Below are positions 34,130 to 42,517 of a stretch of DNA of 64,000 nucleotides, one piece after another. The first letter of the stretch is position 1. Each line of letters opens with the position of its first letter. Where the stretch lies: the NCBI GenBank assembly GCA_942493075.1, contig OW818681.1, positions 372,001 through 436,000 of the forward strand, written 5' to 3'. The translations under genes were made by a program, and so were the position numbers. Source of the stretch: JBBQYD01 sp942493075. GTDB lineage: Bacteria > Verrucomicrobiota > Verrucomicrobiia > Limisphaerales > UBA8199. The notes under the pieces are model-generated. The model was not told the origin of the DNA and made no database searches. It saw nothing but the letters and a program-made list of their open reading frames with translations.

Positions 34130-35494
34130 ATGAACGAGAACCAAAACCTTTTTTCCGGTGTGAACCGGCGGGATTTTATCAGAAGCGGTTCGTTTGCGAC
34201 CGCTATGGCCATGATGGGCGGCGTTCGGTTGTTCGCCCAGGCGAGTGCCGCACCGGCAGCCGAAAACAAAGCTGGCATCAAAGTTAAAGTGGCCGTCGTG
34301 GGTCTGGGCACATGGGGCCGTGAGATTCTGCGGACCCTGGCACGCATTCCTTCAGCACAAGTTGTGGCCATCTGCGATAAGTACGCCGCTTCCGTCCGCC
34401 GTGCGACACCCGACGCGCCCAACGCCAAGGCCGTCGAGAAGTTTGAAGCGATTCTGGAGGACAAGGAAATCACCGCGGTTGTCATCGCCACTCCCACGCA
34501 TCAGCACAAGGACCTGGTGATTGCCGCGTTGAAAGCAGGCAAGCATGTCTATTGCGAAGCCCCAATCGCACACACGATCGATGACGCCAAGGAAATTGCC
34601 AAGGCTGCCAAGTCCGCCCCGCAATACGTGTTCCAGCCAGGGCTGCAATTGCGGTCCGACCCGCAGCGCCATCATCTGGTGCCGTTTATTCGTTCTGGAG
34701 CGCTCGGTACCTGGGCTGGCGGTCGTGCCCAATGGCACAAAAAAATGAGCTGGCGTGCTAACTCACCGAATGCTGAACGGGAAAAGGAACTGAACTGGCG
34801 TCTTGATCCCGCTCTCTCTCTCGGCCTCGTGGGTGAACTGAGCTGCCATCAGCTCGACCAGGCTGCCTGGTTTTTCAATGCCCGTCCGACTGCCGTGTAT
34901 GGCAGCGGGGCCATCAACTTCTGGAAGGATGGCCGCGAAGTCGCCGACACCGTCCACGCCCTGGTGGAGTATTCCAATGGTGTGCAGCTCGCCTATGATG
35001 GCACGCTGGCCAACTCTTTCGATGCCGATTACGAGATGTTCTTCGGCAGCGATTCCGCAATCATGCTGCGCGAATCAAGCGCCTGGCTCTTCAAGGAAGT
35101 GGATGCGCCTCTGCTGGGCTGGGAAGTCTATGCCAAGAAAGAAAATTTCTATAAGGAAACGGGCATTGTGCTGAAGGTGGGTGGCAGCAAGGCCACCGAT
35201 CAAGTGTCCCAGCAACAGGCTGTGGAACCTTACACGAATACCCCGCTGTCCTTCGCACTGGGGAACTTCCTGCGTAACGCGTTTGATGTCGCGGGCGCTG
35301 TCGAGGATTTCAAAGCCACCTTTGGGGAGGATGATGCCGATGGGCTTAAGGAGCACCTGTCCAAGGTTCGCCGCCAGCCGGCAGCGGATTACCAGGATGG
35401 CTATGAAAACGCGGTTACGGCCATCAAAGCGGCTGAAGCCGTGCGCGCCGGCAAACGGGTGGAGATTCAGAAGGATCTCTATGAATTGTCCTAA
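34130..35494 (+). CDS. Tat-exported Gfo/Idh/MocA family oxidoreductase
   Basis: NAD(P)-dependent sugar oxidoreductase family, 454 residues. The twin-arginine signal is NRRDFIRSGS at residues 12-21, so the enzyme is folded with cofactor before export. The Rossmann fold starts at VKVAVVGLGTWGREILR, and the EAPIAHTIDDAKE block corresponds to the EKP motif of the family (here EAP, without the usual lysine). QPGLQLRSDPQRHH follows. The lost lysine could mean a changed catalytic mechanism. It lies 104 bases after the ThuA gene and 47 bases before the YceI gene. Confidence 0.9.
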   Translation: MNENQNLFSGVNRRDFIRSGSFATAMAMMGGVRLFAQASAAPAAENKAGIKVKVAVVGLGTWGREILRTLARIPSAQVVAICDKYAASVRRATPDAPNAKAVEKFEAILEDKEITAVVIATPTHQHKDLVIAALKAGKHVYCEAPIAHTIDDAKEIAKAAKSAPQYVFQPGLQLRSDPQRHHLVPFIRSGALGTWAGGRAQWHKKMSWRANSPNAEREKELNWRLDPALSLGLVGELSCHQLDQAAWFFNARPTAVYGSGAINFWKDGREVADTVHALVEYSNGVQLAYDGTLANSFDADYEMFFGSDSAIMLRESSAWLFKEVDAPLLGWEVYAKKENFYKETGIVLKVGGSKATDQVSQQQAVEPYTNTPLSFALGNFLRNAFDVAGAVEDFKATFGEDDADGLKEHLSKVRRQPAADYQDGYENAVTAIKAAEAVRAGKRVEIQKDLYELS

Positions 35495-35541
35495 CCCCTT
35501 TGTCGTCAAAACCTTTAACGAATAATTAAACTGACTCGAAC

Positions 35542-36213
35542 ATGAAACTCCGAACACTCATCGCAGCAAACCTGGTCTTCGCTCTGGCTGGAACCCTGGC
35601 ATTGCAGGCACAGACGACCAAGCTATCAGCCCGCTCGGGCAGCAAGATGCGCGTCGAAGGCACCTCAAACATCCATGACTGGCAAGTGGAAGGCAGACTG
35701 ATCGGCGGTTCCCTGGAAGTTGGCAAAGACTTTCCTTTGGAACCCGGCGCCAAGGTGAATCCCGGCAAAGTGGAAGCCAAAGGTGAAGTTTTTGTGACCC
35801 CTCGTTCGCTGACCAGTGTTGAAAAGGATGGACGGCCTTACAGCACCAAGATGGACGACATCATGTACGAAAAGCTAATGGCTGATACGCACAAGAGAAT
35901 TGTCTATCGCCTCAGCGAGCTCACCCTCAAGGAAGCTGCGAAGGACAAGGAGTCTCCCTATACGTTCGAGGCCAAAGGTGAGGTCGTCGTTGCCGGAGTG
36001 ACCAACCAGGTCACCATGCCGGTGACCGTGCTTCCCACGGCTGACGGCAAGATCAAGATCAGCGGCAAGGCTGACCTCAAGATGAGCGATTTCAAAATCG
36101 AGCCCCCGGCTCCCAAGATCGGCTTGGGCTTGATCAAGACCGGCGACCCAGTCGTCGTCATGTTCGATTGGATGGTCGCCGCCCCCAAAGCCGCCGCGTC
36201 AGACGCCAAGTAA
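35542..36213 (+). CDS. YceI-like lipid-binding periplasmic protein
   Basis: Exported protein of 223 residues with a signal peptide ending ALQAQ near residue 24. The YceI lipocalin-like pattern is visible: VEGTSNIHDWQVEGRLIGG, RSLTSVEKDGRPYSTKMDD, KGEVVVAGVTNQVTMPVTV and LKMSDFKI. YceI proteins bind isoprenoids or fatty-acid derivatives. As last gene of the ThuA and Gfo/Idh group it ends in a strong terminator 20 bases after its stop. Confidence 0.88.
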   Translation: MKLRTLIAANLVFALAGTLALQAQTTKLSARSGSKMRVEGTSNIHDWQVEGRLIGGSLEVGKDFPLEPGAKVNPGKVEAKGEVFVTPRSLTSVEKDGRPYSTKMDDIMYEKLMADTHKRIVYRLSELTLKEAAKDKESPYTFEAKGEVVVAGVTNQVTMPVTVLPTADGKIKISGKADLKMSDFKIEPPAPKIGLGLIKTGDPVVVMFDWMVAAPKAAASDAK

Positions 36214-36232
36214 TCGCCGCTCAAATCATTTC

Positions 36233-36270
36233 AAAACTCCGGTCCTGCTCGTCAGGATCGGAGTTTTTAT
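36233..36270 (+). terminator. Rho-independent terminator of the thuA-gfo/idh-yceI group
   Basis: AAACTCCG, a bulged G, TCCTG, a 5-base loop, then CAGGA, T, CGGAGTTT followed by TTAT: a long stem with a U-rich tail. It begins 20 bases after the yceI stop codon. Confidence 0.9.
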
Positions 36271-36352
36271 TTTAGCCTTTCGTCAAGATGAGCTTGTCTG
36301 CCCTGAGTGGAGGAGAGCTCGGATGCTCCATGCCTCCGCTATGAGCTGGGCT

Positions 36353-39187
36353 TCAGAGCGAACTCAGTTTCTCGGATAGGCTCTTCCAATCTCCGCCACC
36401 GGATTCAAACTCCCGGATCAGAGGAACGGCGTCTCCAAAGCAGTTTGTTATTGGCGGCAACGTGAGTTGCGAGCGTTGTGCCGGTTCCGGCAGACGGCTC
36501 TCTATGGCCAGCGCTTTGCCCAACGGATGAAGCGACTCGCTAAGGGCCGCACGGGCTTCTTCCAAAAGCCCGCCATCTCCAAGCAGCCGAGCCATCTTGA
36601 GCTTTCTTCGGGCCTGCTCACGATGGGCAGCGGCCTGGGCTTGTTGCTCTGCGCTTAACGGTTCCGGTTCATTGCTTGGCGAGTCATTCAGGAGTGGCCG
36701 AATAGCCCGCGTGCCCCGGGTGATCATTCCAGCTTCCACCAGGCGCTCGATCGCATCATCTGTGGAGCGATCGACCACTTCCAGGCGTACCGGGGAGAGA
36801 GGGTCCCATTGGCCAGGTCCGAAGTAACTGGCATGCAGATCTGAAAGGTTTTGACGCCAGTTTGCTGAGTCGCGATCCACAACCACGTAGATAACTGAGT
36901 GCGATCCCTCCATGGGATAACGTTCCTCACAGCGCAGCAGCGCGCCATTGATTCGTTGTTTCGCAGCTTCCGCAAAGCCGCGCGGTCGATCAGAAAGAAG
37001 CATGGGCGCTCGTTCAGTGGGTATGGCAATCGAGCGAGCCGGAGATACCAGTTGTTCCAGGCGGGAGAGGAAGGCCTGCTTGCCGCCCTGGAATTTGATT
37101 TCGCGAAGATCGCCTTTGAGATCCAGGACGCCATCAGCGAGTGCTTGTTTGCGTTCCAGGGTGGCAAGCATCCGATGCTCAATCGTGTTCTCCGAAACCA
37201 GATTGATTACTGTAATGCTTCGAGTCTGGTGTTTGCGCCAGGCACGCGCGATGCGTTGCTCGAGTTTTGCCGGATTCCATGGGAGATCACAGTTGATTAC
37301 CACGCTGGCGTTCTGGAGATTCAATCCCGCCGCCCCTGAATCGGTGCTCAGGAAAAGGCGGCATTGGGGATCGGTTTTGAAGAGGTTGATTTCGGCGCGG
37401 CGGCGTTTTTGGGGGACGGAGCCGGTGTGCCAGGCGAAGCCGAGGCCCATCTTCCGGGCGAGACCGGACACGAGCTGGAGCATGCGTTCCCATTCTGAGA
37501 AGATGATGACTTTGACATCCGGATTCTCCCGACACTCCTCCAGGACTTTCTCCAGTTCCTGGAGCTTGGGGCACGCACGGTCCTGGTCGTCTAGAATGAA
37601 ATTGGTATCGCACACCATCCGCATCATGTTCAGGTGGCGGAGGAGCTTTTCCTGCTCCTGCTGGGTGAGGGGGCGCCGCTTGGCAATGGAGGCCAGGCGT
37701 GAGACCACGGCTTCGTGGTCCTCATACTCGGTTTTCTGTGAAGCGGAGAGTGGCACGAAATGCTCTCGGTTCGTGCGCGGCGGCAGTTCGGTTTCAACCT
37801 CTGCCTTGCGGCGTCGGAGCATCAGCGGCTTGATGCGTTCGTGGAGACGATCCAAATTGGAGAAGCCTGTGGGGCGCCCTCGATCATCCAGTTGGTAGAA
37901 CTCGCGATTGAACCGGAACAGAGGACCCAATACCGCCGGATTCAAAAAACCCATCAACGAGAATAGTTCGTCCAGGCGGTTTTCGATTGGAGTTCCTGTG
38001 AGCACAAACGCGTAGCGGCTGCGCAGGCGCTTGATCGCCTGGCTTGTTTTAGTGCTCCAATTCTTGATGCGTTGCGCCTCATCCAGGATCACCACATCCG
38101 GCTGCAGCCGCTCGTTCACTTCCAAGGCATCGATGAGCATTTGCTCATAATTCACAATGGTGAAGAACGGGCTCGCATCCGAGTCGTTTCGCGCCAGCTC
38201 GTAGGCTTTCATTCGCGCAATCCGGTTCCCATAAACAAGCTGGTAGGAAAGGTCCGTGAATCGCTGGATTTGCTCCTCCCATTCCCCTTTCAAGGAAGCC
38301 GGGGTGACAACGAGCACACGGTTGATCTTGCCAAGGCGGCGCAGCAACGCGCACGCGGCGATTGCCTGAATCGTCTTGCCCAGCCCCATTTCATCTGCGA
38401 GCAGCGCACGCTCCGCGAAGGCAAGGTGCAGCATGCCTTCGCGCTGGTATGGAAACAGCGGCACTTTCGTCTCGGAAGCCGGCCATTCTCCCTGCTGCAC
38501 TCTCATTTCATACTCGCGGCGCAGGGCCTTCGACTCTTCAGCGCGCCGGCGCATCTCCAGCCAGTCATCCACCTCGCTGGCCAATCTCAAATCAGGCACG
38601 GCAACCGGGTTCAACCGCCTCAATGCTTCTGCCGCTTGCTCGGGCGTTCCTTTATCCGAACGAAACGCGCCCTTGGAATCGAACCAGGCCTTCAGAGCCT
38701 TTGGCAGCTTGGCTCCTGCCAGACTCAGGCGCAGGGACCCGTCTTCGGGTGATGCCAGCACATCGAACCGGCGGCCAGCCCCTTTTCGCGCGGCAGGGAG
38801 AAGACGCTTGTGGCGGGCCTCCAGATAGAGAAGGACAGCCTCCGCATGCTTGCATGTGCCCAGGCCGTTGATCTGGAAATCAACGCAGTTGCAGAAGACG
38901 TGCCGCGGTTCCAAGCTGAACACCTCCACTTCGTACTGAATGCCGCTCGGCGATTGCACCGAGAAGTTCGAAAAGATGGGATGGTTGGAATTCGTGTTGC
39001 GGACCCGGAACCCTTCGGTTCGGGCACGCAATCGGCGCCTGTTGATCTCATCCACGTCGCTGGTGCGCCAGTTGTGCATTGGCGGCACGATTAGTTCGGC
39101 TGGTTTGGCCATGCCTGATGATGCCAGCGGATCTGTAGGATCTGTCAACGCCAAGTTATTCGCACTCTCTCCCTGAGAATGATGCAT
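36353..39187 (-). CDS. SWIM zinc-finger SNF2-family helicase
   Basis: Large SF2 translocase of 944 residues from ATG 39187. The SWIM zinc finger near residue 100 has the CxC...CxH ligands (FCNCVDFQ...GTCKHAEAVL). The SNF2 motor has DEMGLGKTIQAIAAC (motif I), VILDEAQRIKN (motif II), LTGTPIENRLDELF (motif III), and the second lobe IFSEWERML, LSTDSGAAGLNLQNA and QRIARAWR. Bacterial members may remodel nucleic-acid-protein complexes, including RNA polymerase (RapA is a distant relative). Other starts are TTG 39217 and ATG 39112. Its 5' end nearly touches the UroD-like gene on the other strand. Confidence 0.92.
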   Translation of the reverse strand: MHHSQGESANNLALTDPTDPLASSGMAKPAELIVPPMHNWRTSDVDEINRRRLRARTEGFRVRNTNSNHPIFSNFSVQSPSGIQYEVEVFSLEPRHVFCNCVDFQINGLGTCKHAEAVLLYLEARHKRLLPAARKGAGRRFDVLASPEDGSLRLSLAGAKLPKALKAWFDSKGAFRSDKGTPEQAAEALRRLNPVAVPDLRLASEVDDWLEMRRRAEESKALRREYEMRVQQGEWPASETKVPLFPYQREGMLHLAFAERALLADEMGLGKTIQAIAACALLRRLGKINRVLVVTPASLKGEWEEQIQRFTDLSYQLVYGNRIARMKAYELARNDSDASPFFTIVNYEQMLIDALEVNERLQPDVVILDEAQRIKNWSTKTSQAIKRLRSRYAFVLTGTPIENRLDELFSLMGFLNPAVLGPLFRFNREFYQLDDRGRPTGFSNLDRLHERIKPLMLRRRKAEVETELPPRTNREHFVPLSASQKTEYEDHEAVVSRLASIAKRRPLTQQEQEKLLRHLNMMRMVCDTNFILDDQDRACPKLQELEKVLEECRENPDVKVIIFSEWERMLQLVSGLARKMGLGFAWHTGSVPQKRRRAEINLFKTDPQCRLFLSTDSGAAGLNLQNASVVINCDLPWNPAKLEQRIARAWRKHQTRSITVINLVSENTIEHRMLATLERKQALADGVLDLKGDLREIKFQGGKQAFLSRLEQLVSPARSIAIPTERAPMLLSDRPRGFAEAAKQRINGALLRCEERYPMEGSHSVIYVVVDRDSANWRQNLSDLHASYFGPGQWDPLSPVRLEVVDRSTDDAIERLVEAGMITRGTRAIRPLLNDSPSNEPEPLSAEQQAQAAAHREQARRKLKMARLLGDGGLLEEARAALSESLHPLGKALAIESRLPEPAQRSQLTLPPITNCFGDAVPLIREFESGGGDWKSLSEKLSSL

Positions 39188-40313
39188 GACCGTGCTTCCA
39201 GCGGTCTTGAACCCCAAAGCCGTTGTTTCTAGACTGATCCATCCGGCAACCCCAATACAACGCTACATGAAACCCGAACAGTGGAATACGTTTAAGCGAG
39301 CCGCCCGCCTGGAGCGGATGGAACAGATACCCTTGGCATTGATCATTGATAGTCCCTGGATTCCCGGCTATCTCGGGCTCAACCACATGGACTACTACCT
39401 GGACCCGGAGCTTTGGTTTCAGTCCAACTTGAAAATCCACCAGGAATTTCCCGATATCATCTTCGTCCCCTCGTGGTGGATGGAGTATGGCATGGCCGCC
39501 GAGCCTTCAGCGCTGGGCGCGAAAATCAAGTTCTGGCCAGGGAATACTCCAAGCGAGTGCCACCGTCTGACCCGAATTGAAGATGTTGAGCAGATCATGG
39601 ACTACGAAGTGAAGGCGGATGGCTTCATGGCGATGACCTTGCACCGGATCGGAATGGCGCGTCAGCGAATCCTGGATGCCGGTCATATTCTGCCGATTGT
39701 CACCAGCCGCGGACCACTTTGCACCGCGGGGTTCGTGCGCGGGAACACCGAGTTGATGATGGACATTCTCGATCAGCCGAAATGGGCGCACAAGCTTCTC
39801 GACCTTTCCACTCGACTGGTCATTGACTGGCTTAAGGCGCAGGCCGAGGCCATGGGACCCACGGTCGAGGGCATTTTCCTCCTCGACGACATTGTGGGCT
39901 TTGTGAACGAGGCCCATTACAAGGAGTTTGCCCATCCGTACCTAAAGCGGATCTGCGACGCGTTTCCAAAGGAATGGGTGAAGATTTATCACAACGATGC
40001 GAACATCAATGCCTGCCTGGAACATATATCTGACTGCGGCTTTCACGTGCTCAACTGGGGCAAGCAGACGGATATCGCCGAGGTGAAACGCAGAGCCGGC
40101 GAGCGGCTTTGTCTGATGGGTAATGTGAATCCCCTGGAGATCGGCGTTTGCGGCACGCCTGAGGAAGTGCGAAAGGCCACCCTGCAAGTGCTCGAAAAGA
40201 GCGGCGGGGAAGGGATCATCCTCTCAGTGGGCGGTGGCGTCAGCCCCGGAATGCCTCGTCAGAATATTCTAGCGATGCAATCCGCCTTGCGTGAATACAA
40301 CGAGGGGCGCTGA
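39186..40313 (+). CDS. Uroporphyrinogen-decarboxylase-like (UroD/MtaA family) protein
   Basis: Cytoplasmic TIM-barrel protein of up to 375 residues. The family is seen in RIEDVEQIMDY, GFIGxx-like barrel blocks, and C-terminal HVLNWGKQTDIAEVK, RLCLMGNVNPLEIG and IILSVGGGVSPGMP. The barrel of this family serves haem synthesis (HemE) or methyl transfer to corrinoids (MtaA, CmuA). This is a divergent member and no corrinoid protein is nearby. ATG 39186 is the longest start. ATG 39267 (MKPEQWNTFKRAA) may be the true one, since it would free 79 bases of DNA for a divergent promoter with the helicase gene. Its 3' end is duplicated at 42228-42371. Confidence 0.88.
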   Translation: MTVLPAVLNPKAVVSRLIHPATPIQRYMKPEQWNTFKRAARLERMEQIPLALIIDSPWIPGYLGLNHMDYYLDPELWFQSNLKIHQEFPDIIFVPSWWMEYGMAAEPSALGAKIKFWPGNTPSECHRLTRIEDVEQIMDYEVKADGFMAMTLHRIGMARQRILDAGHILPIVTSRGPLCTAGFVRGNTELMMDILDQPKWAHKLLDLSTRLVIDWLKAQAEAMGPTVEGIFLLDDIVGFVNEAHYKEFAHPYLKRICDAFPKEWVKIYHNDANINACLEHISDCGFHVLNWGKQTDIAEVKRRAGERLCLMGNVNPLEIGVCGTPEEVRKATLQVLEKSGGEGIILSVGGGVSPGMPRQNILAMQSALREYNEGR

Positions 40314-40499
40314 GGCGTTCCGGCATCAGGCTGGGTTCAGCCCGCTTTTAGCGAAGGAAGGTCGGGCCGCCTGGAAGTCGAGGCAAGCTGGCCACAGGAG
40401 ACAATCTTCAAAGATGTCAGACGCATGCCTGAAGTTGCCATGGGGCCGGATGGCTGGGATTGATGTGGTGGTGCCCAGCATTCTACTCTGGCCCCTGCT
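40314..40499. other. Short intergenic region after the UroD-like gene
   Basis: 186 bases between convergent genes with no clear terminator or gene. At its right edge lies the 9-base tandem repeat described at 40502-40528. Confidence 0.5.
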
Positions 40500-41615
40500 T
40501 CAAGGGGATGAAGGGGATGAAGGGGATGTCAATCCGTGCTTTATCCGCTTGCCTTTGATTTTTTCCTCCTCAACCCTGGATTTGCGTTGACCTTCTGCAA
40601 CCTGTTCCTTTGACATCAGCGATTCCAGATGGCTTAGCTTCTGCCGAGCTTTATCGTGCCCTTGAGCCGTTGCCAAATTGAACCAGATGTAAGCCTCCAC
40701 ATAGTCCTTCACCACCCCTTGAGCTAGGAGGTAGCAGATTCCTAAGTGATACTGAGCCTCCGCATATCCTTGGTCTGCGGCCTTCCGAAACCAGCCAGCG
40801 GCCAAGCTATCGTCTTTTTCAAGGCCTTCTCCTGCATAATAGAACTTGCCAAGCTCGTCTTGCCCAATCGGATTGTCTTGGTCTGCGGCTTTGCGGAACC
40901 ACCCCAAGGCTTCCGCGGAGTTCTTGGTAATCCCACAGCCTCGTTGGTAACAAGCGCCCAGCATCACTTGACCCTCCGGGTCGCCCTGCTCCGCCGCCTC
41001 ACGCAAAAATCGAACTGCTTCCTCGGGGTTTTCGGGAACACCTCGTCCGTTCAGGTAACACTCAGCTAGCCATACTCTCGCATCGGCCAGCCCACCCTCA
41101 GCAGCCTTTCGAAGCCATTTCAACGCCTCTAGGTTGTTTGTCGGGCCATAGTCTCCCCGCTCTAGGAAAATTCCGATGTTGAACTGAGCTCGAGGATCTT
41201 TATTGCGCGCGCTGGACTTCGTGTATTCAAGAATCCCCGAATACTCCTGATTTGTGGCGAAGAGTCCTACAAATTCATCCGGCGGAAGCAGTTGTGATTC
41301 TCGAACAAACCCTCCATCGTGGTTGTAGCGCCCATCAGAATCGTTCTGCTGTTTTAAGAGATACATTACCGAAATATCAGAGAGTCTTTGATTCTCGCCT
41401 TTGGTGCGTTCTTTATAATCCTTTAACAGAGAATTGGTGAAAGGTCTTGGAATATGATTAGTGTCTCTAAGCACTTCGGATAAACCGCTGAGCGACGTCA
41501 GGCCGACGACAATCATAGCCCAAGACGTCGACTGAATTCTTATCTTGGCCACCCCACATAGGAGAGATCGCACCACTGTTTTCCCTAAAGAACCTAATTC
41601 CAAATGGGATGCCAT
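40500..41615 (-). CDS. Sel1-like repeat protein
   Basis: Protein of 371 residues from ATG 41615 with an N-terminal hydrophobic segment that looks like a signal peptide or anchor (VVRSLLCGVAK...WAMIVVGLTSL). At least five Sel1/TPR-like repeats of about 36 residues fill residues 145-330, with the signature LGxxYxxGxGVxxxxxEAxxWxxxAAxxG (for example EALKWLRKAAEGGLADARVWL, EAVRFLREAAEQGDPEGQVML). Such solenoids mediate protein contacts. The C-terminus is SPSSPSSP, encoded by a 9-base tandem repeat that also forms the stop. The longer frame to 41690 is possible. It sits in the duplicated region discussed below. Confidence 0.85.
   Translation of the reverse strand: MASHLELGSLGKTVVRSLLCGVAKIRIQSTSWAMIVVGLTSLSGLSEVLRDTNHIPRPFTNSLLKDYKERTKGENQRLSDISVMYLLKQQNDSDGRYNHDGGFVRESQLLPPDEFVGLFATNQEYSGILEYTKSSARNKDPRAQFNIGIFLERGDYGPTNNLEALKWLRKAAEGGLADARVWLAECYLNGRGVPENPEEAVRFLREAAEQGDPEGQVMLGACYQRGCGITKNSAEALGWFRKAADQDNPIGQDELGKFYYAGEGLEKDDSLAAGWFRKAADQGYAEAQYHLGICYLLAQGVVKDYVEAYIWFNLATAQGHDKARQKLSHLESLMSKEQVAEGQRKSRVEEEKIKGKRIKHGLTSPSSPSSP
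40502..40528. repeat. Triple 9-base tandem repeat AAGGGGATG
   Basis: Three perfect copies of AAGGGGATG. They encode the serine-proline tail of the Sel1-repeat protein on the minus strand and lie over its stop codon, so copy-number change would alter the C-terminus by three residues each. Confidence 0.9.
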
Positions 41616-41807
41616 GGCTTTGATCTGACACCGCCGCTTACACGAGGTGTTTGGATCGAAGGTAGGTAGATCTGAGAATCTGAGGCTCACAGGTTGACTT
41701 TGTGTCGAAAACAGGTTTGTGTCAACGAGAATAGCTTTTTGCTGGAAGTCTTGACTTTATAGGTGAGAGGGGTTTTTATTAAGCTCATGACAAAGGAAGA
41801 CTTCTCC

Positions 41808-42020
41808 ATGCTCTGGTTCATTTACTATCACTATGGCGAAAACACGTATGGTCTCTGCCGCGCTGACAAATGGATGAAAGCGGATTTTGACGCGTACAAC
41901 CGGATACGCCTCCTTAGGAAGAAAGAAACCCCTCCCAGTTACTCGATATTGGACGTGCTCCCAACCGAAGAGGAAGCCAAAAAACGGCTGACGGATTTTA
42001 CGCGAGACAAGAAACAATAA
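41808..42020 (+). CDS. Small hypothetical protein
   Basis: Unrecognised soluble protein of 70 residues (MLWFIYYHYGENTYGLC at the start). ATG 41808 is chosen because GGAAG lies 8 bases upstream; in-frame ATG at 41787 would add 7 residues. The residue mix is normal, rich in charged and aromatic residues, with EEEAKKRLTDFTRDKK at the end. The frame has no domain I recognise. It lies inside the rearranged stretch between the Sel1 gene and the pseudogene scar. Confidence 0.5.
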   Translation: MLWFIYYHYGENTYGLCRADKWMKADFDAYNRIRLLRKKETPPSYSILDVLPTEEEAKKRLTDFTRDKKQ

Positions 42021-42088
42021 CGCAAACCCCGGCTCGACGCTGTACGGCATTTCGCCACGATCAACGCAAACGCGCACTCGCTAACATG

Positions 42089-42225
42089 CGTCCGGCCAGC
42101 CAGTGGTCTAGGCGGCTTGGAAATTGAACCCGCCTGTAATGCCGTCGATTTCGAGCAACGTTCCACCGAAATAAAGTTCAGGGCAGTCCGGCTTTCCATG
42201 GTTTGAAAGTCACCTCGTTGAGAGG
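42089..42225 (-). pseudogene. Relic of the 3' end of the BaiN/HI0933-like gene
   Basis: This matches the end of the intact gene at 44293-44439 in the same orientation at roughly 85-90 percent, with a 4-base deletion after GCCAGCCAG, a one-base deletion breaking the frame, and a TAG inside the former frame (GCCTAGACC on the minus strand). Only the last 45 codons or so are left. It is directly joined to the UroD relic. Confidence 0.85.
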
Positions 42226-42227
42226 AG

Positions 42228-42371
42228 GGCCACCCTGCAAGTGCTCGAAAAGAGCGGTGGAGAAGGGATCATCCTCTCAGTGGGTGGTGGCGTCAGCCCC
42301 GGAATGCCTCGTCAGAATATTCTAGCGATGCAATCCGCCTTGCGTGAATACAACGAGGGGCGCTGAGGCGT
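42228..42371 (+). pseudogene. Relic of the 3' end of the UroD-like gene
   Basis: 144 bases matching 40175-40318 at 141 of 144 positions. The three differences (in the GGC GGG codons and one GGC) are all synonymous. The match starts inside codon sequence, includes the TGA and ends 5 bases after it. There is no start codon or promoter, so it is not expressed as a protein of its own. Confidence 0.9.
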
Positions 42372-42517
42372 GCTTTGGTGCGAACGTTCCATGCCAAACA
42401 TACTGGAGGTGTCGCTCCGGGGCTTGGGAACCCGGACGGGGGATAACACGCAGCTTTCTATTTTAGGGCTGGAAGTTACCAACAGTACTGAATTCCCACG
42501 CAGCGAAGTCTCGAGGC

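Larger units (their letters stand above)
42021..42517. other. Rearranged stretch holding gene relics
   Basis: 497 bases without an intact gene. It carries the two joined gene ends listed at 42089-42225 and 42228-42371, and 145 bases of unassigned sequence before the ClC gene end. Confidence 0.7.
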
